64,000 nucleotides of DNA, taken from contig CM059196.1 of NCBI GenBank assembly GCA_030323885.1, positions 45,014,883-45,078,882 on the forward strand, in the 5' to 3' direction. This stretch comes from Branchipolynoe longqiensis (Eukaryota; Annelida; Polychaeta; Phyllodocida; Polynoidae). The notes below the pieces were generated by a model. The model was not told the origin of the DNA. It did no database searches and worked only from the letters and a program-made list of their open reading frames with translations. The position numbers and the translations under genes are program-made. Position 1 is the stretch's first letter. Each line of letters begins with the position of its first letter. Shown in pieces: positions 21,342 through 30,277 of this stretch.

Positions 21342-21989
21342 TCAGTAGGGAGTGTTGTAGAAGCTGGGGACATCTTCACAAAGTTGTAACGGCAAGGCGT
21401 TTGGGCGGCAGCGAATCTCTTTGGTCTGCCGTGTAGTTGAGCTGTAGGAGTAGTGTAGTGTAGTGTAGCACTTGAAACCGGTCAGCAGCAGGGGTTTGAG
21501 GAAGGCGGGCAAAGGTGGGAGCAGTGGTCGTTCCAGCAACAAGAACAAGACAGAGAAATCATAAAGGTGAAGGGCCCCACCCAAGAACACAACTACCCTG
21601 GTCAGGGGAAGAAGTGTGCCTGGAAGAAATCGAAATGGGCAGAGTCTAGGAAAGAGAAATGAGGAGAGTTGAGTCAAAGGACCGTGTCTATTTGCTCTAT
21701 GGTGACCGTCCAGCGAGCCATAGACACAGACAGAGTAAGAGTAGAAAGTGAAATGCCGGCGGGCTCCCCCTCCTGGAACTCTTTTCAGACATATTGAGGA
21801 GGAGCATGGCCGGCAGAGAGGTGATAGAGAGAGGTGTGGACAGAGTGCGGTCCGGATAGCAAGTGTTATAAATGTTCGATAAGTATCACCAAATCTACCT
21901 AAGTGTCTTGGTTTTGGTCTTGATTTTGGTTTTGGTCTTGATTTAGAAAACGTGACGCTTTCATTCGAATTGTTCAGCCATACCCACAT
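21342..21989 (-). CDS. Unrecognised open frame, 215 aa; probably not coding
   Basis: The longest frame outside the gypsy element and the low-complexity tracts. It contains a short KSRPKPKSRPKPR repeat from a TTTTGGTCTTGATTTTGG DNA repeat near the start, then Leu/Pro/Ser-rich sequence without a domain I know. The opposite strand holds a TAGTG repeat (21447-21467) like that at 6464. I see no splice or promoter support. Confidence 0.15.
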   Translation of the reverse strand: MWVWLNNSNESVTFSKSRPKPKSRPKPRHLGRFGDTYRTFITLAIRTALCPHLSLSPLCRPCSSSICLKRVPGGGARRHFTFYSYSVCVYGSLDGHHRANRHGPLTQLSSFLFPRLCPFRFLPGTLLPLTRVVVFLGGALHLYDFSVLFLLLERPLLPPLPAFLKPLLLTGFKCYTTLHYSYSSTTRQTKEIRCRPNALPLQLCEDVPSFYNTPY

Positions 21990-22149
21990 TTTCCGGTTGG
22001 TGATGTACTAGCACAACGCACTCGACGACGTGTTAGTAGTGCGCGCCTGAAGGCTTTGTTTCCGGCGTTGCGTAACTCAGCCTCGTTATGGCGCTGGCTG
22101 GTGGAATATGGTTACTGACGGTGGAATACAATTACTGACACGGGTGCGG

Positions 22150-22260
22150 TTGGCAGGGCTTGGATTATGAGAACATCGCGTCACCTGATGTGACGTCACG
22201 TCACGTGAGAGGCACATATCGTGATTTCTGACGTCACAGCCTCATTCTCGTGTTATTCGA
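22150..22260. promoter_or_regulatory. CRE / E-box cluster
   Basis: TGACGTCACGTCACGTGAG (22190-22208) contains a perfect CRE palindrome TGACGTCA, a half-site and the E-box CACGTG. Another TGACGTCA lies at about 22230. The surrounding 22020-22300 is CpG-richer than its neighbours. No gene is visible nearby, so function is speculative. Confidence 0.3.
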
Positions 22261-22422
22261 GATTGCATCACGCGCTGTGAATGCAGCCTTCTCGAGAAAG
22301 ATCCCTCTGCCAGAAGATGCCAATTGACAGCGTAAAGGGGACGTCCATAAAGTATGTCGGTCTATAGGGGCAATTGGCAACACCGCTCTTGACCTTTCCT
22401 TCCTCTCCTTTCCCCTCCCTGG

Positions 22423-22720
22423 GCGAGGTGGCCTAATCCGTGGATCGCGGGCATCGCGCGCAGAAGGTCGGGAGTTTGGTTCCCAGTCGAGTAAAACCAA
22501 TGACTTACAACAATGATTAGCCTGATGCATTAATAATAGGATAGTGCAAGGACTGGTTAGCTCAATGTGAATGAGTGGGATATCAGGTCATGGTGCCAAT
22601 AACCCAATTTCCCAGTGGGACAGCACTATAAAGTTGCCATGAATGTGCACTGTCACACATGGGTACCCGTTCTGATATGACCTTAGATGTTGTCAGGACG
22701 TAAAACTCCAGAAACCAACT
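22423..22720 (+). mobile_element. SINE-1 copy
   Basis: Decayed head GGGCGAGGTGGCCTAATCCG at 22421-22440, B-box region GGGAGTTTGGTTCCC, and the body to GACGTAAAACTCCAGAAACCAAC. Confidence 0.8.
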
Positions 22721-22755
22721 AACCACCTTCCCCTCACTTCCCCGAAATATCACCC

Positions 22756-22946
22756 TTAAAGCTGCACAATCCCAGGAAACAATTAAGTCTCTAGACCAAA
22801 GACCGTAGCTAGATTTGACTCGACTTATCACTTAGATACTAAATGCACTTATTCAACGATTGTTGCTGGGTAGAAGGGAATATCATACCAATGTAGGATA
22901 GGGCCATAACTGGTTTGCTCAATATGTGACTCAGTGGGATATCAGG
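22756..22946 (+). mobile_element. Truncated TTAA MITE, then SINE-1 fragment
   Basis: TTAAAGCTGCACAATCCCAGG to ATTGTTGCTGGGTAGAAGG (22756-22880) matches the left third of the TTAA MITE. 22897-22946 (AGGATAGGGCC...CAGTGGGATATCAGG) is a SINE-1 body fragment. Confidence 0.65.
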
Positions 22947-22985
22947 ACATTTTATTTTATTTTATTTTATTTTATTTTATTTTTG
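22947..22985. repeat. (TTTTA)n microsatellite
   Basis: Seven to eight TTTTA units. Confidence 0.95.
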
Positions 22986-23110
22986 TATTGAGGCTGTATT
23001 TATTCTGTCCATAGCATGTAAGCCTGGGTACCCAGGCTTGTTTTCAATGCTGGCCAGCTGTAGTGTTGGTGTTGTCTTACCAAACTGTAGCTGCTGATAA
23101 GTTATTTGAT
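22986..23110. repeat. Dispersed repeat shared with 49490-49590
   Basis: TTTATTCTGTCCATA, then GGCTTGTTTTCAATGCTGG and CCAGCTG, recur at 49500-49565 in the same order and orientation. Family unknown; possibly a LINE 3' region. Confidence 0.55.
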
Positions 23111-23376
23111 TGTCTGCATTTCAGTAGCAGATAGATAGTCTGTTGGTACGTTTAGTAGCCTATGTTAGTGTTTTTGGGCCCTTTTGGCATTGTATTTTTG
23201 TTCTATTCTTATTACATGATGTCGGTGGCCCGGTCACTGCAGCAAATCATGCAAGCCTCTGATGGCCACCATTTCAGCTTGCACAGCAAAAGTACTTTTA
23301 ATATGTTCAGAGACGGTCCTTGTTTGTACAAGTTACTTCAAATAAATTCCCGTAGATCATACCTAACAATCAAATA

Positions 23377-23569
23377 CAGTAACACCTCTCTAAATCGACC
23401 GACCATGGGACCGACTTTAAGTGGTCGATTTAGGGAGGTGGTCGGCTTAGAGTTAGAATAATGGTACAATGGTATGGTGGATCGTAATAATGGTATGGGA
23501 CCCAAATAGAGCGATCGATATAGGGGAGTGGTCGATCTGTGGAGGTGGTCGGTTAGGGAGGTTTTACTG
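23377..23569. mobile_element. pogo-like MITE, complete
   Basis: TA-CAGTAACACCTCTCTAAATC to GGTTAGGGAGGTTTTACTG-TA, 193 bp, flanked by TA. The interior duplicates AATAATGGTA. Confidence 0.85.
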
Positions 23570-25009
23570 TACATATATATTTCAAAACCATGGCGGAGAC
23601 TCCAAGTAATAGGACTATGGAACTGTAATACCGGGCGACCTAGGGGCAGTCCACAAATCAGTCAGGTGACTGTGGGTTACCTGCATGGAGGGAGGAGTGG
23701 CTTGTAGATGTGTCGCAGATTGTAATCAGCATGAAGTCATCATCATTATCATCAAAACTTTAACCACAGCTGGTCACAGCTGGTCCAGTTTATTATTAAC
23801 AACCCCAGCCCAACAACATAAACCATAAACTCACATAACTAACTACACTAGAGTTACACTAGAATATTTCTAACAAACTGACATTTATATTGCCTAACTG
23901 CAACTGAACATTAAAACTTACTACAACTTTACCAACAGAATACAGAAGATAACTTCTGATTACATTCTAAATAATATGTAAATACTCACATTGATCTGAC
24001 TAATATTGATCTAATTATATGACATTACTGTTACCATATTGCTATGGAATTTTTTGGTTACAGAATTTCATTATGTTACCTGCTGCAAATTGAGTATTCA
24101 ACAGTTTTTGTATACCTTATTCTATATACCTTTTGTGTAAATAACCCTGAATTGAAAAATGGCCCGGAAGACCAGTGCTTCTCCACTGACAAAAGACTTA
24201 TCCAGCAGAATAAACATATTTACCACAAACAAAAAAAGTGTCATTAGGAAACCAGAGATAACTTTACAACCAGTTTTCGCCATGTTACCCTATTCCCCAC
24301 TGCCCTCTGAGACTTGCCGATCACCAGGTTTGTTCATTCCCTCATATTATCGCCTCCACCTCTTGTCTGTCTGCAGTGTTTTCTGCCCCCTTTCACTGCG
24401 CCTTCTTGGAGGATGGTTTTGCCCACACCTGTTGAACAGGAAATATGGCCACACCACTGTACTGGGTGTGGTCAGTGATGCCATATCCCAACATTGCTAC
24501 ACTATAAAGCCACTATGGATCAATGTCCATCCTATTATAATCCCCACCACCTCATATTGTCATATGGCATAAAACCCCGAGCAGTTGCAGACAAGGATAG
24601 CTAATGCTAAGAGCACACAACACGTGAGAAATACATATGTGTCATTTGCTAAAGATGCAAGCAGAAAAACCTCCAGGTGACAGTGAGGTTTCGAGGTAGA
24701 GAAGTCAGAGACAGATATGCGGCGTGCAAAGCTTTAATCTGCCTCATCAAAGACGCAGCCTCGAGACAGCAATCAGAGCAGAGGCCGCCAGGTGGCGGCT
24801 GAGACAGGTGCACGAGTGGTGCATCGGAACAGGTAGGTTGGTTGACAAAGTCACTCACTACAGGTGGAGGCGAGGATAACAAAAAAACACAGGTCTTAGA
24901 TGGGCTGAACTTTGAATCTGTTGTTCATTATGTGATACAAGTTAAAAAAGAGGTTTCTTTGTTTGTTTGTCGGGGTTTTATGGGCATGCACCATTTAAGG
25001 CATTATGAT
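23570..25009. other. No convincing gene; mostly unique DNA
   Basis: A minus-strand frame at 24649-24882 (77 aa) and a plus-strand frame at 24159-24572 show no domain I recognise. 24770-24800 has an inverted GCCGCCA/TGGCGGC. A host exon cannot be excluded but I have no positive evidence. Confidence 0.45.
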
Positions 25010-26090
25010 TTGTTTGCTTGTTGGGAGTTTTACTTCCTGGCAACAACTAAGGTCATATCAGGAGGGGTACCAACTTGTGACAGTGCGCACTCATGGTGAC
25101 TTTATAGTAATGTCTCATTGGGAGACCAGGCTGCCGACACCATGGCCCGTTTTCCCCTTCAGTCACATTACTCTGATACTTAGCTAATGGAGCAGTCACA
25201 CTACGACGTGTATTCCGGCGTGCCGCCAACGCGCTTAAATATATTCAACGCGTCGAGAAACGTCAAACTTTTCGGCGTGTTTTGCGAAAAACTCGACACA
25301 GCGCGGCGTGTTGGCAGCGCGTTGCTGGCGTGTTATTGGCGCGCCGCCAGCATGTTGCGCGGGTGGAAAACAAAGAAACAAACCCCTGCCGCTTGACCCA
25401 ATTTCTAAAAAGTTGCGCCACGTTCCCACGGTTGATTAGCGTCTTATCGACGTGTTATCGGCCATTTATCGGCGTGTCGCCGGCGCGTCATACACCGTTG
25501 GCAGGTTGGACGCGTGTTATCAACGTCTTATCGCCGTGTTATCGGCGTTCTCCCAGCGCATTACACGTTGCCTGGCCCGTCGCAAGTGTGGGAAAATTCC
25601 ACGACGTTGCTCAACGTTTCTTGATGCGCTATGAGCGGGCCGGCTACGCGCTGGTAATGCGTGTCGACGTCCTGCTAACGCGCCCGTAACCCGTCGGCGC
25701 GCGTCGGCCAGCGCTGAAAGTTTTGTGCAAGCACAAAACTTTCGGCGCTGCCCGACGCGCGCCGACGTATTGTTTCAAAATCTACATGTACCGACGTGTA
25801 CCGACGCGCCGGTAACGTGTTTGTAACGCGCCAGTAACGCGTTTCGACGCGTTCCGACGTTTCGCCCAAAAACCCAACACGTTCCCACGCATTGTCCAAA
25901 GTTGGTGCAACATGTCGTAGTGTGACTGCTCCATAATCAGTCCTTGCCCTATCCTAGTAATGCTGTTCGCGATGCTATATACCAACAAGTATAACTTTGG
26001 TAAGACATTAGTTTGACTCGAACGGGAGTCAAACTCCTAACCTTCTGCATGGGCAGCCTGCGCTCTAGCATTCGGCCACCACTTCCAGTC
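25010..26090 (-). mobile_element. SINE-1 copy split by M3
   Basis: 3' body at 25010-25187, head at 25934-26090. Minus orientation. The break is in the family's GAGCTAACCAG region, with TAA on each side of the inserted MITE. Confidence 0.9.
25188..25933. mobile_element. M3: TWA-flanked, word-saturated MITE (746 bp)
   Basis: Ends TGGAGCAGTCACACTACGACGTG (written in two parts TGGAGCAGTCACAC and TACGACGTG) and the inverted GTCGTAGTGTGACTGCTCCA; TAA at 25185-25187 and 25934-25936. The interior is packed with GGCGTG, CGTGTTATCGGCG, CGACGCG and GTAACGCG words. A long hairpin at 25692-25767 (arms ~37 bp) centres on a GAAAGTTTTGTGC palindrome, about 200 bp from the right end. PIF/Harbinger-type by target length; no transposase frame. 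Confidence 0.85.
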
Positions 26091-27010
26091 AAGGTCATAT
26101 CAGGAAAGTTATGAACTTGTGGCAGCGTGCATTGATGGTGACTTTATAGTGCTGCCCCCCTGGAAAACCTAGCTTTCGACATTCTGCGCCATATCCTATT
26201 CAGTCACATCATATCTTGGTACTTAGTGTATCTTAAGGGGCTGTCATATTACGATGCATCGCACCACCGTATGCCCATGTATGTGAATTTTGGCAGCTAC
26301 ACCGGGATACGTCGTTATGCATTACGCATGCATTAGGCGCTAGTTGGTATACATCAATGTAAGTCGACGTTCGTCGAGATACGTTGTCACGCGTCAGGGG
26401 GTTGGCAAAGTTTTGTGCATGCACAAAACTTTTTTTGTACAACAACGTTCGACAACGTGTGGATTTTATTTCGGCCATACGTTATGTATATGTTAGGTGT
26501 ATGTCGATGTACGTTAGATGTATGTTAGACAAATGTTGTTCACTACATTGCACTATGTTGACCTACATTAAAGACAGTGGGAATGTACAGTCCGCGTACT
26601 GACAATGTATGGATAATGTACGTCTAATGTATGTCTAATGTATGTTTAGCATTTCTCCAGCGTGTCTTGATGTATGTAACATATGAGGCGTAGTTTGAGC
26701 GATCGAATAATGTATATAACGTTCACTGGCATTCTGTGAGCATAATTCGAGCGTTTTTCACTGGGAGGCACATTACCCATGCGTTGATCATACGTTGGCC
26801 ATACACTATGTATATGGTATTGCATGCGTCCAAATTTAACCCCCGCGCCAAAAGGTTCTACGCTTCTTGACATAAAAAAAGTGATTTTACACAGCCGCGT
26901 GCTTGCGAGATGCCTCGCAATGTGAGAGGGCCTTTAGTAATGCCGAGTATCAAGCTAGTCAGTAACAAGTACCAATTATGAAAGTCATCGGTTCGAGTCG
27001 ATCGTGGTTT
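26091..27010 (-). mobile_element. SINE-1 copy split by M4
   Basis: 3' body at 26091-26235 and head at 26934-27010, minus orientation. It adjoins the previous SINE-1 copy head to tail. The break lies near the CTATCCTAGTAATGCC region and is flanked by TTA. Confidence 0.85.
26236..26933. mobile_element. M4: TWA-flanked, word-saturated MITE (698 bp)
   Basis: Ends AGGGGCTGTCATATTACGAT and TCGCAATGTGAGAGGGCCT (related, imperfect); TTA at 26233-26235 and 26934-26936. The interior is dominated by ATGTACGT, ATGTATGTC and ATACGTTG words. A perfect 26-bp palindrome at 26407-26432 (half-site AAAGTTTTGTGCA) lies about 183 bp from the left end, so M4 appears inverted relative to M3 and M5. Confidence 0.85.
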
Positions 27011-27012
27011 GT

Positions 27013-27120
27013 TTGTTTGTTGTTTTGCGTCCTAGCAACATCTAAGGTCAGAGGACGGCGACCCTGGTTCATACCTATAAGCTCCAACACGGGAAGCAAG
27101 CCATCGCTTGTAATGATTCG
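27013..27120 (-). mobile_element. SINE-1 fragment, internally deleted
   Basis: TTGTTTTGCGTCCTAGCAAC and ATCTAAGGTCA match the 3' end of the SINE; the remainder jumps to a decayed head near 27095-27125. Confidence 0.55.
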
Positions 27121-27329
27121 GCCATGTTGTCTGATGGTTACAAAGAGTGTGGGTGTGGAGAAGAGTGAGTTGTGACGCGTTTTGTTTGTTAGGGTGGCCG
27201 TGTGAGAGTAGCACTGGGGAGCAGGATCCACTGAGATAATTAGAGCATGGAGGGGTGTCTGGTACAGAATGACGAAGGTAGGCAGTTTGAGACCCTTCAA
27301 AGCCAAACCAATAACTTACACAATTGGTA

Positions 27330-27666
27330 GGACCAGACGGGATGGCCGAATGAGTTAGAGCGTCCGTCTCCATGCTGGTAGATCGTGGGGTCGTGGGTTC
27401 GAGTCCCGGTCGAGTCAAACCAATGACTTTAAAATTGATACTTGTTGCTTCCTAGCCAGGCGCTCGGCATTATTAGGATAGGGCAAGGACTGGTGTGCTC
27501 AGTGTCAGGATAATGTGACTGAGTGGGATACCAGGTCATAGTGCCGGCGGCCTGGTTTCCCAGTGGGACAGCACTATAAAGTCGCCATGAGTGCGCACTG
27601 TCACAAGTCGGTACCCGTCCTGATATGACCTTAGATGTTGCTAGGATGTAAAACAACAACAAACAA
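27330..27666 (+). mobile_element. SINE-1, young reference copy with 12-bp target duplication
   Basis: ACACAATTGGTA is duplicated exactly at 27318-27329 and 27667-27678. Head at 27335-27420 with an A-box word GGCCGAATGAGTTAGAGCG and a perfect B-box GGTTCGAGTCC, as needed for internal RNA polymerase III transcription. The 3' tail is ACAACAACAAACAA. SINEs of this kind encode no protein and borrow LINE machinery. Confidence 0.95.
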
Positions 27667-27802
27667 ACACAATTGGTACTTGTCACTACACAGCCTAGCA
27701 CTCTGCACTACTAGGAAGGACTGCTTAGACCGGGCGCGGTGCCGAATCGGTAGAGCACAGGCTTCGCTAGATACAAGATTCACCCCGTACTGCTGCAGTA
27801 GG

Positions 27803-27940
27803 TGTAATGTATATGTGGACACCGTGAGTTCTTGTAACGTAACTGACTTTATTAGGAAGCCTTGATCATGACGTCATACAGGTAATACGTCATACAGGTA
27901 ATACGGTTCGGGGGTGTTCGGGTAACTACAATACATCACA
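27803..27940 (-). repeat. 3' LTR of the gypsy element
   Basis: Identical to the 5' LTR except one A/T difference at 27838 versus 32486. AATAAA (reverse) at 27848-27853 would give the polyadenylation signal. Confidence 0.95.
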
Positions 27941-27952
27941 TCTTCCCCTTTT
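27941..27952 (-). other. Polypurine tract
   Basis: Minus strand AAAAGGGGAAGA immediately before the 3' LTR, where plus-strand DNA synthesis would be primed. Confidence 0.85.
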
Positions 27953-28495
27953 CACTTAACTATCATAAATACTTTATTATTTATCACTACCGTGTCTTGA
28001 CATCAGAAGTCTTACAAGTAGTGACTTATCTCTATGCATTGAAACTCTTTATTTCTTACTTATCTAATTGTAACACACCTAACATAATTCCTTAACTTAT
28101 CCTTCCCTCTGTAATTAGCATGTAATATATATTAATACGGTTGTACGTTAACTTATAATATATTATTATATAAATTCAAGGTGTGTTTGTATACGGCAGT
28201 AGAATCAGAATGATTATGTTATATTCATCAAAGTGATGGTATAGTCCGTCGGCATCTACTGCTGCTTCATAGTTTGTCCATATCGTGTAACTTCTTTGTT
28301 TGACACACTGAAGTTTGACGTGGTAACGTATTGTTTAACGTCGTGTACGTACTTTTTCACGGTCTCGCTTTACGCAGTAAAGGACCGTATGTAAATACAC
28401 ATGTACAGGAAGGTTATTAACACATGCAAGTAAGTGTAATGTATCATTAGGCATACTTAATTCAATTATGTTTCAACTTAAGCAATACATGTATG

Positions 28496-30277
28496 TCAAA
28501 GGCCATAACGAACCGGTGGCCTACTGACTCGACCATAACGTGTTTTATACTTTATTGGCGAATTTGTGATATGTACATTGTTATTAATAGTTGATGGCAC
28601 GTATTCTATAGCCCTGCTTTCACGTTTAGCAGGACATCTGTAAATGAATCTTCTGTTACGTCTTATAACATTGTCATTTTTATTTATTATATTATAACTT
28701 CTCTTATTGCCTACATTAGTACACACAATTGTTCCTTTTTGCCAGTCATTATTGTGGTTTTTGTAACGGACGTTATCACCATTATTTAAAAGACTTTGAC
28801 GTCTACTTGTATGCTTGTCAAAATATTGTTTTTGTAATCTTTGATTATGGTGCATTTGGTTAAGTTTAGAAGGTTGTACCTTCGCCTTTAGCTCTCCATC
28901 TAGTACCGGGATTCTGCTTCTCAATTTCCGTGACATCATTAATTGCGCCGGTGACACACCAATTCCGTCTAATGTCGTATTTCGGTAATTGAGCATGGCT
29001 ATCTGGACATCCCTACCGTCTTTTATGCATTTTTTTATTATCCGTTTAATGGTTTGAACATAACGTTCGACCTGTCCGTTACCTTGTGCATGCATCGGGC
29101 TTGAGTATATTGATGTGAAGCCATATAGTGATGCAAACTTTTTAAATTCGAGGCTTGTAAATTGTGGACCATTATCCGATACTATATATTTGGGTATACC
29201 AAAACGTGCAAACGTTTGTTTTAAAGCATCAATCACTGTTGTAGTAGATGTTGTGTCTAATTGTATGAAATCTGGAAATTTAGAGTAGTAATCTATAATT
29301 AAGATATAATTTTTACCATCGACATGAAACAAGTCTATTCCAATTTTATTGAATGGGATATCTATTATTTTGTGATTTATCAAAGGTTCCTTTGGGGGCA
29401 TATTTCTGAATTCTTGACATACGACACATCTGGAAATTTTGTCTTCTAATTGTGTACTAAATCCTGGCCAAAAAATATTATCTCTGGCCAGTTGTTTACA
29501 TTTGACCACCCCTAGGTGCGATTCGTGTAATTTGTCTAGCATATCGGTTTGTAGACTTTTGGGGATTATTATTTGTTTACCTTTCAGTAGTAAGCCATCT
29601 ACCCATGTTATTTCATATCGAAATGTGTAATACGGTTTTACATCACTAGGAATGTTATCGCTAGTATTTGGCCATCCTTCTAACGTCATAGTCTTTATTT
29701 TGTTGAGCGTTTGATCTACCTTGGTGGCCTCTATGACTTGTTGCACCATATCCATTCCTATATCTATAGCCCCAACCGAAATGTCCCGGTCATATAAGTC
29801 ATCAGGGGCTATACTTGATGTATGCGCTCTTGATAAAGTATCTGCAAAATACAAATGTGACCCTTTGAGATACGACACTTCTATATTATAGTTTTGCAAT
29901 CGCATGCGCATACGTTGCATTCTTGCTGAAAGTTCATGTATTGGCTTTAGCATAATTGCAACAAGGGGTTTATGGTCTGTGTTGACGGTGATTTCATTGC
30001 CATAAATGAAAGTATGGAACTTTTTACATCCAAAACATATGGCCAATAATTCTTTTTCAATTACAGCATAATTTATTTGTGATCTATCTAATGCTTTTGA
30101 TGCCATTGCCACAGGCAAATTATTTTGAAATAAAGTAGCGCCTAAACCATACTTTGATGCATCAACTTGTAGGACAACTTTTTGATTACTATCAAAATAT
30201 TGTAGTATGGGTGCCTTAGTTAACAAATTTTTTTTAAATTTTGAAAAGCTTCTTCTTGGTCTACATCCCAATGCCAA
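28496..30277 (-). CDS. gag-pol: gypsy RNase H-integrase, second frame (593 aa)
   Basis: The first ~15 residues are probably out-of-frame reading. RNase H follows: D39 in VDASKYG, E74/E76 in EKELLA, D101 in TDHKPL, D146 in FADTLSR. Integrase has an HX2H (251-254) and CX2C (284-287) zinc module and core residues D315, D368 and E404, giving D-X52-D-X35-E. The C-terminus is short and basic with no chromodomain. The frame overlaps the first by about 58 bp and is in the -1 frame. All catalytic residues are present, so only the frame break separates it from a full Pol. Confidence 0.92.
   Translation of the reverse strand: MALGCRPRRSFSKFKKNLLTKAPILQYFDSNQKVVLQVDASKYGLGATLFQNNLPVAMASKALDRSQINYAVIEKELLAICFGCKKFHTFIYGNEITVNTDHKPLVAIMLKPIHELSARMQRMRMRLQNYNIEVSYLKGSHLYFADTLSRAHTSSIAPDDLYDRDISVGAIDIGMDMVQQVIEATKVDQTLNKIKTMTLEGWPNTSDNIPSDVKPYYTFRYEITWVDGLLLKGKQIIIPKSLQTDMLDKLHESHLGVVKCKQLARDNIFWPGFSTQLEDKISRCVVCQEFRNMPPKEPLINHKIIDIPFNKIGIDLFHVDGKNYILIIDYYSKFPDFIQLDTTSTTTVIDALKQTFARFGIPKYIVSDNGPQFTSLEFKKFASLYGFTSIYSSPMHAQGNGQVERYVQTIKRIIKKCIKDGRDVQIAMLNYRNTTLDGIGVSPAQLMMSRKLRSRIPVLDGELKAKVQPSKLNQMHHNQRLQKQYFDKHTSRRQSLLNNGDNVRYKNHNNDWQKGTIVCTNVGNKRSYNIINKNDNVIRRNRRFIYRCPAKRESRAIEYVPSTINNNVHITNSPIKYKTRYGRVSRPPVRYGL

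Noticed and set aside
21342..21989. 215-aa frame as a host gene
   Set aside because: No domain recognised, partly repeat-derived, no promoter or splice evidence. Kept in the features only as a low-confidence open frame.
24649..24882. 77-aa minus-strand frame as a possible exon
   Set aside because: Reads as ordinary mixed protein but has no motif I know and no defensible splice-site pair; insufficient to call.
27335..27420. Genuine tRNA genes at the many A-box/B-box pairs
   Set aside because: The boxes are followed by the SINE body and an A-rich tail, and the arms do not close as full cloverleaves; these are tRNA-derived SINE heads, not tRNAs.
28200..28495. An env-like gene downstream of integrase
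   Set aside because: Only ~540 bp separate the integrase stop from the polypurine tract and no frame with a signal or membrane segment is present.
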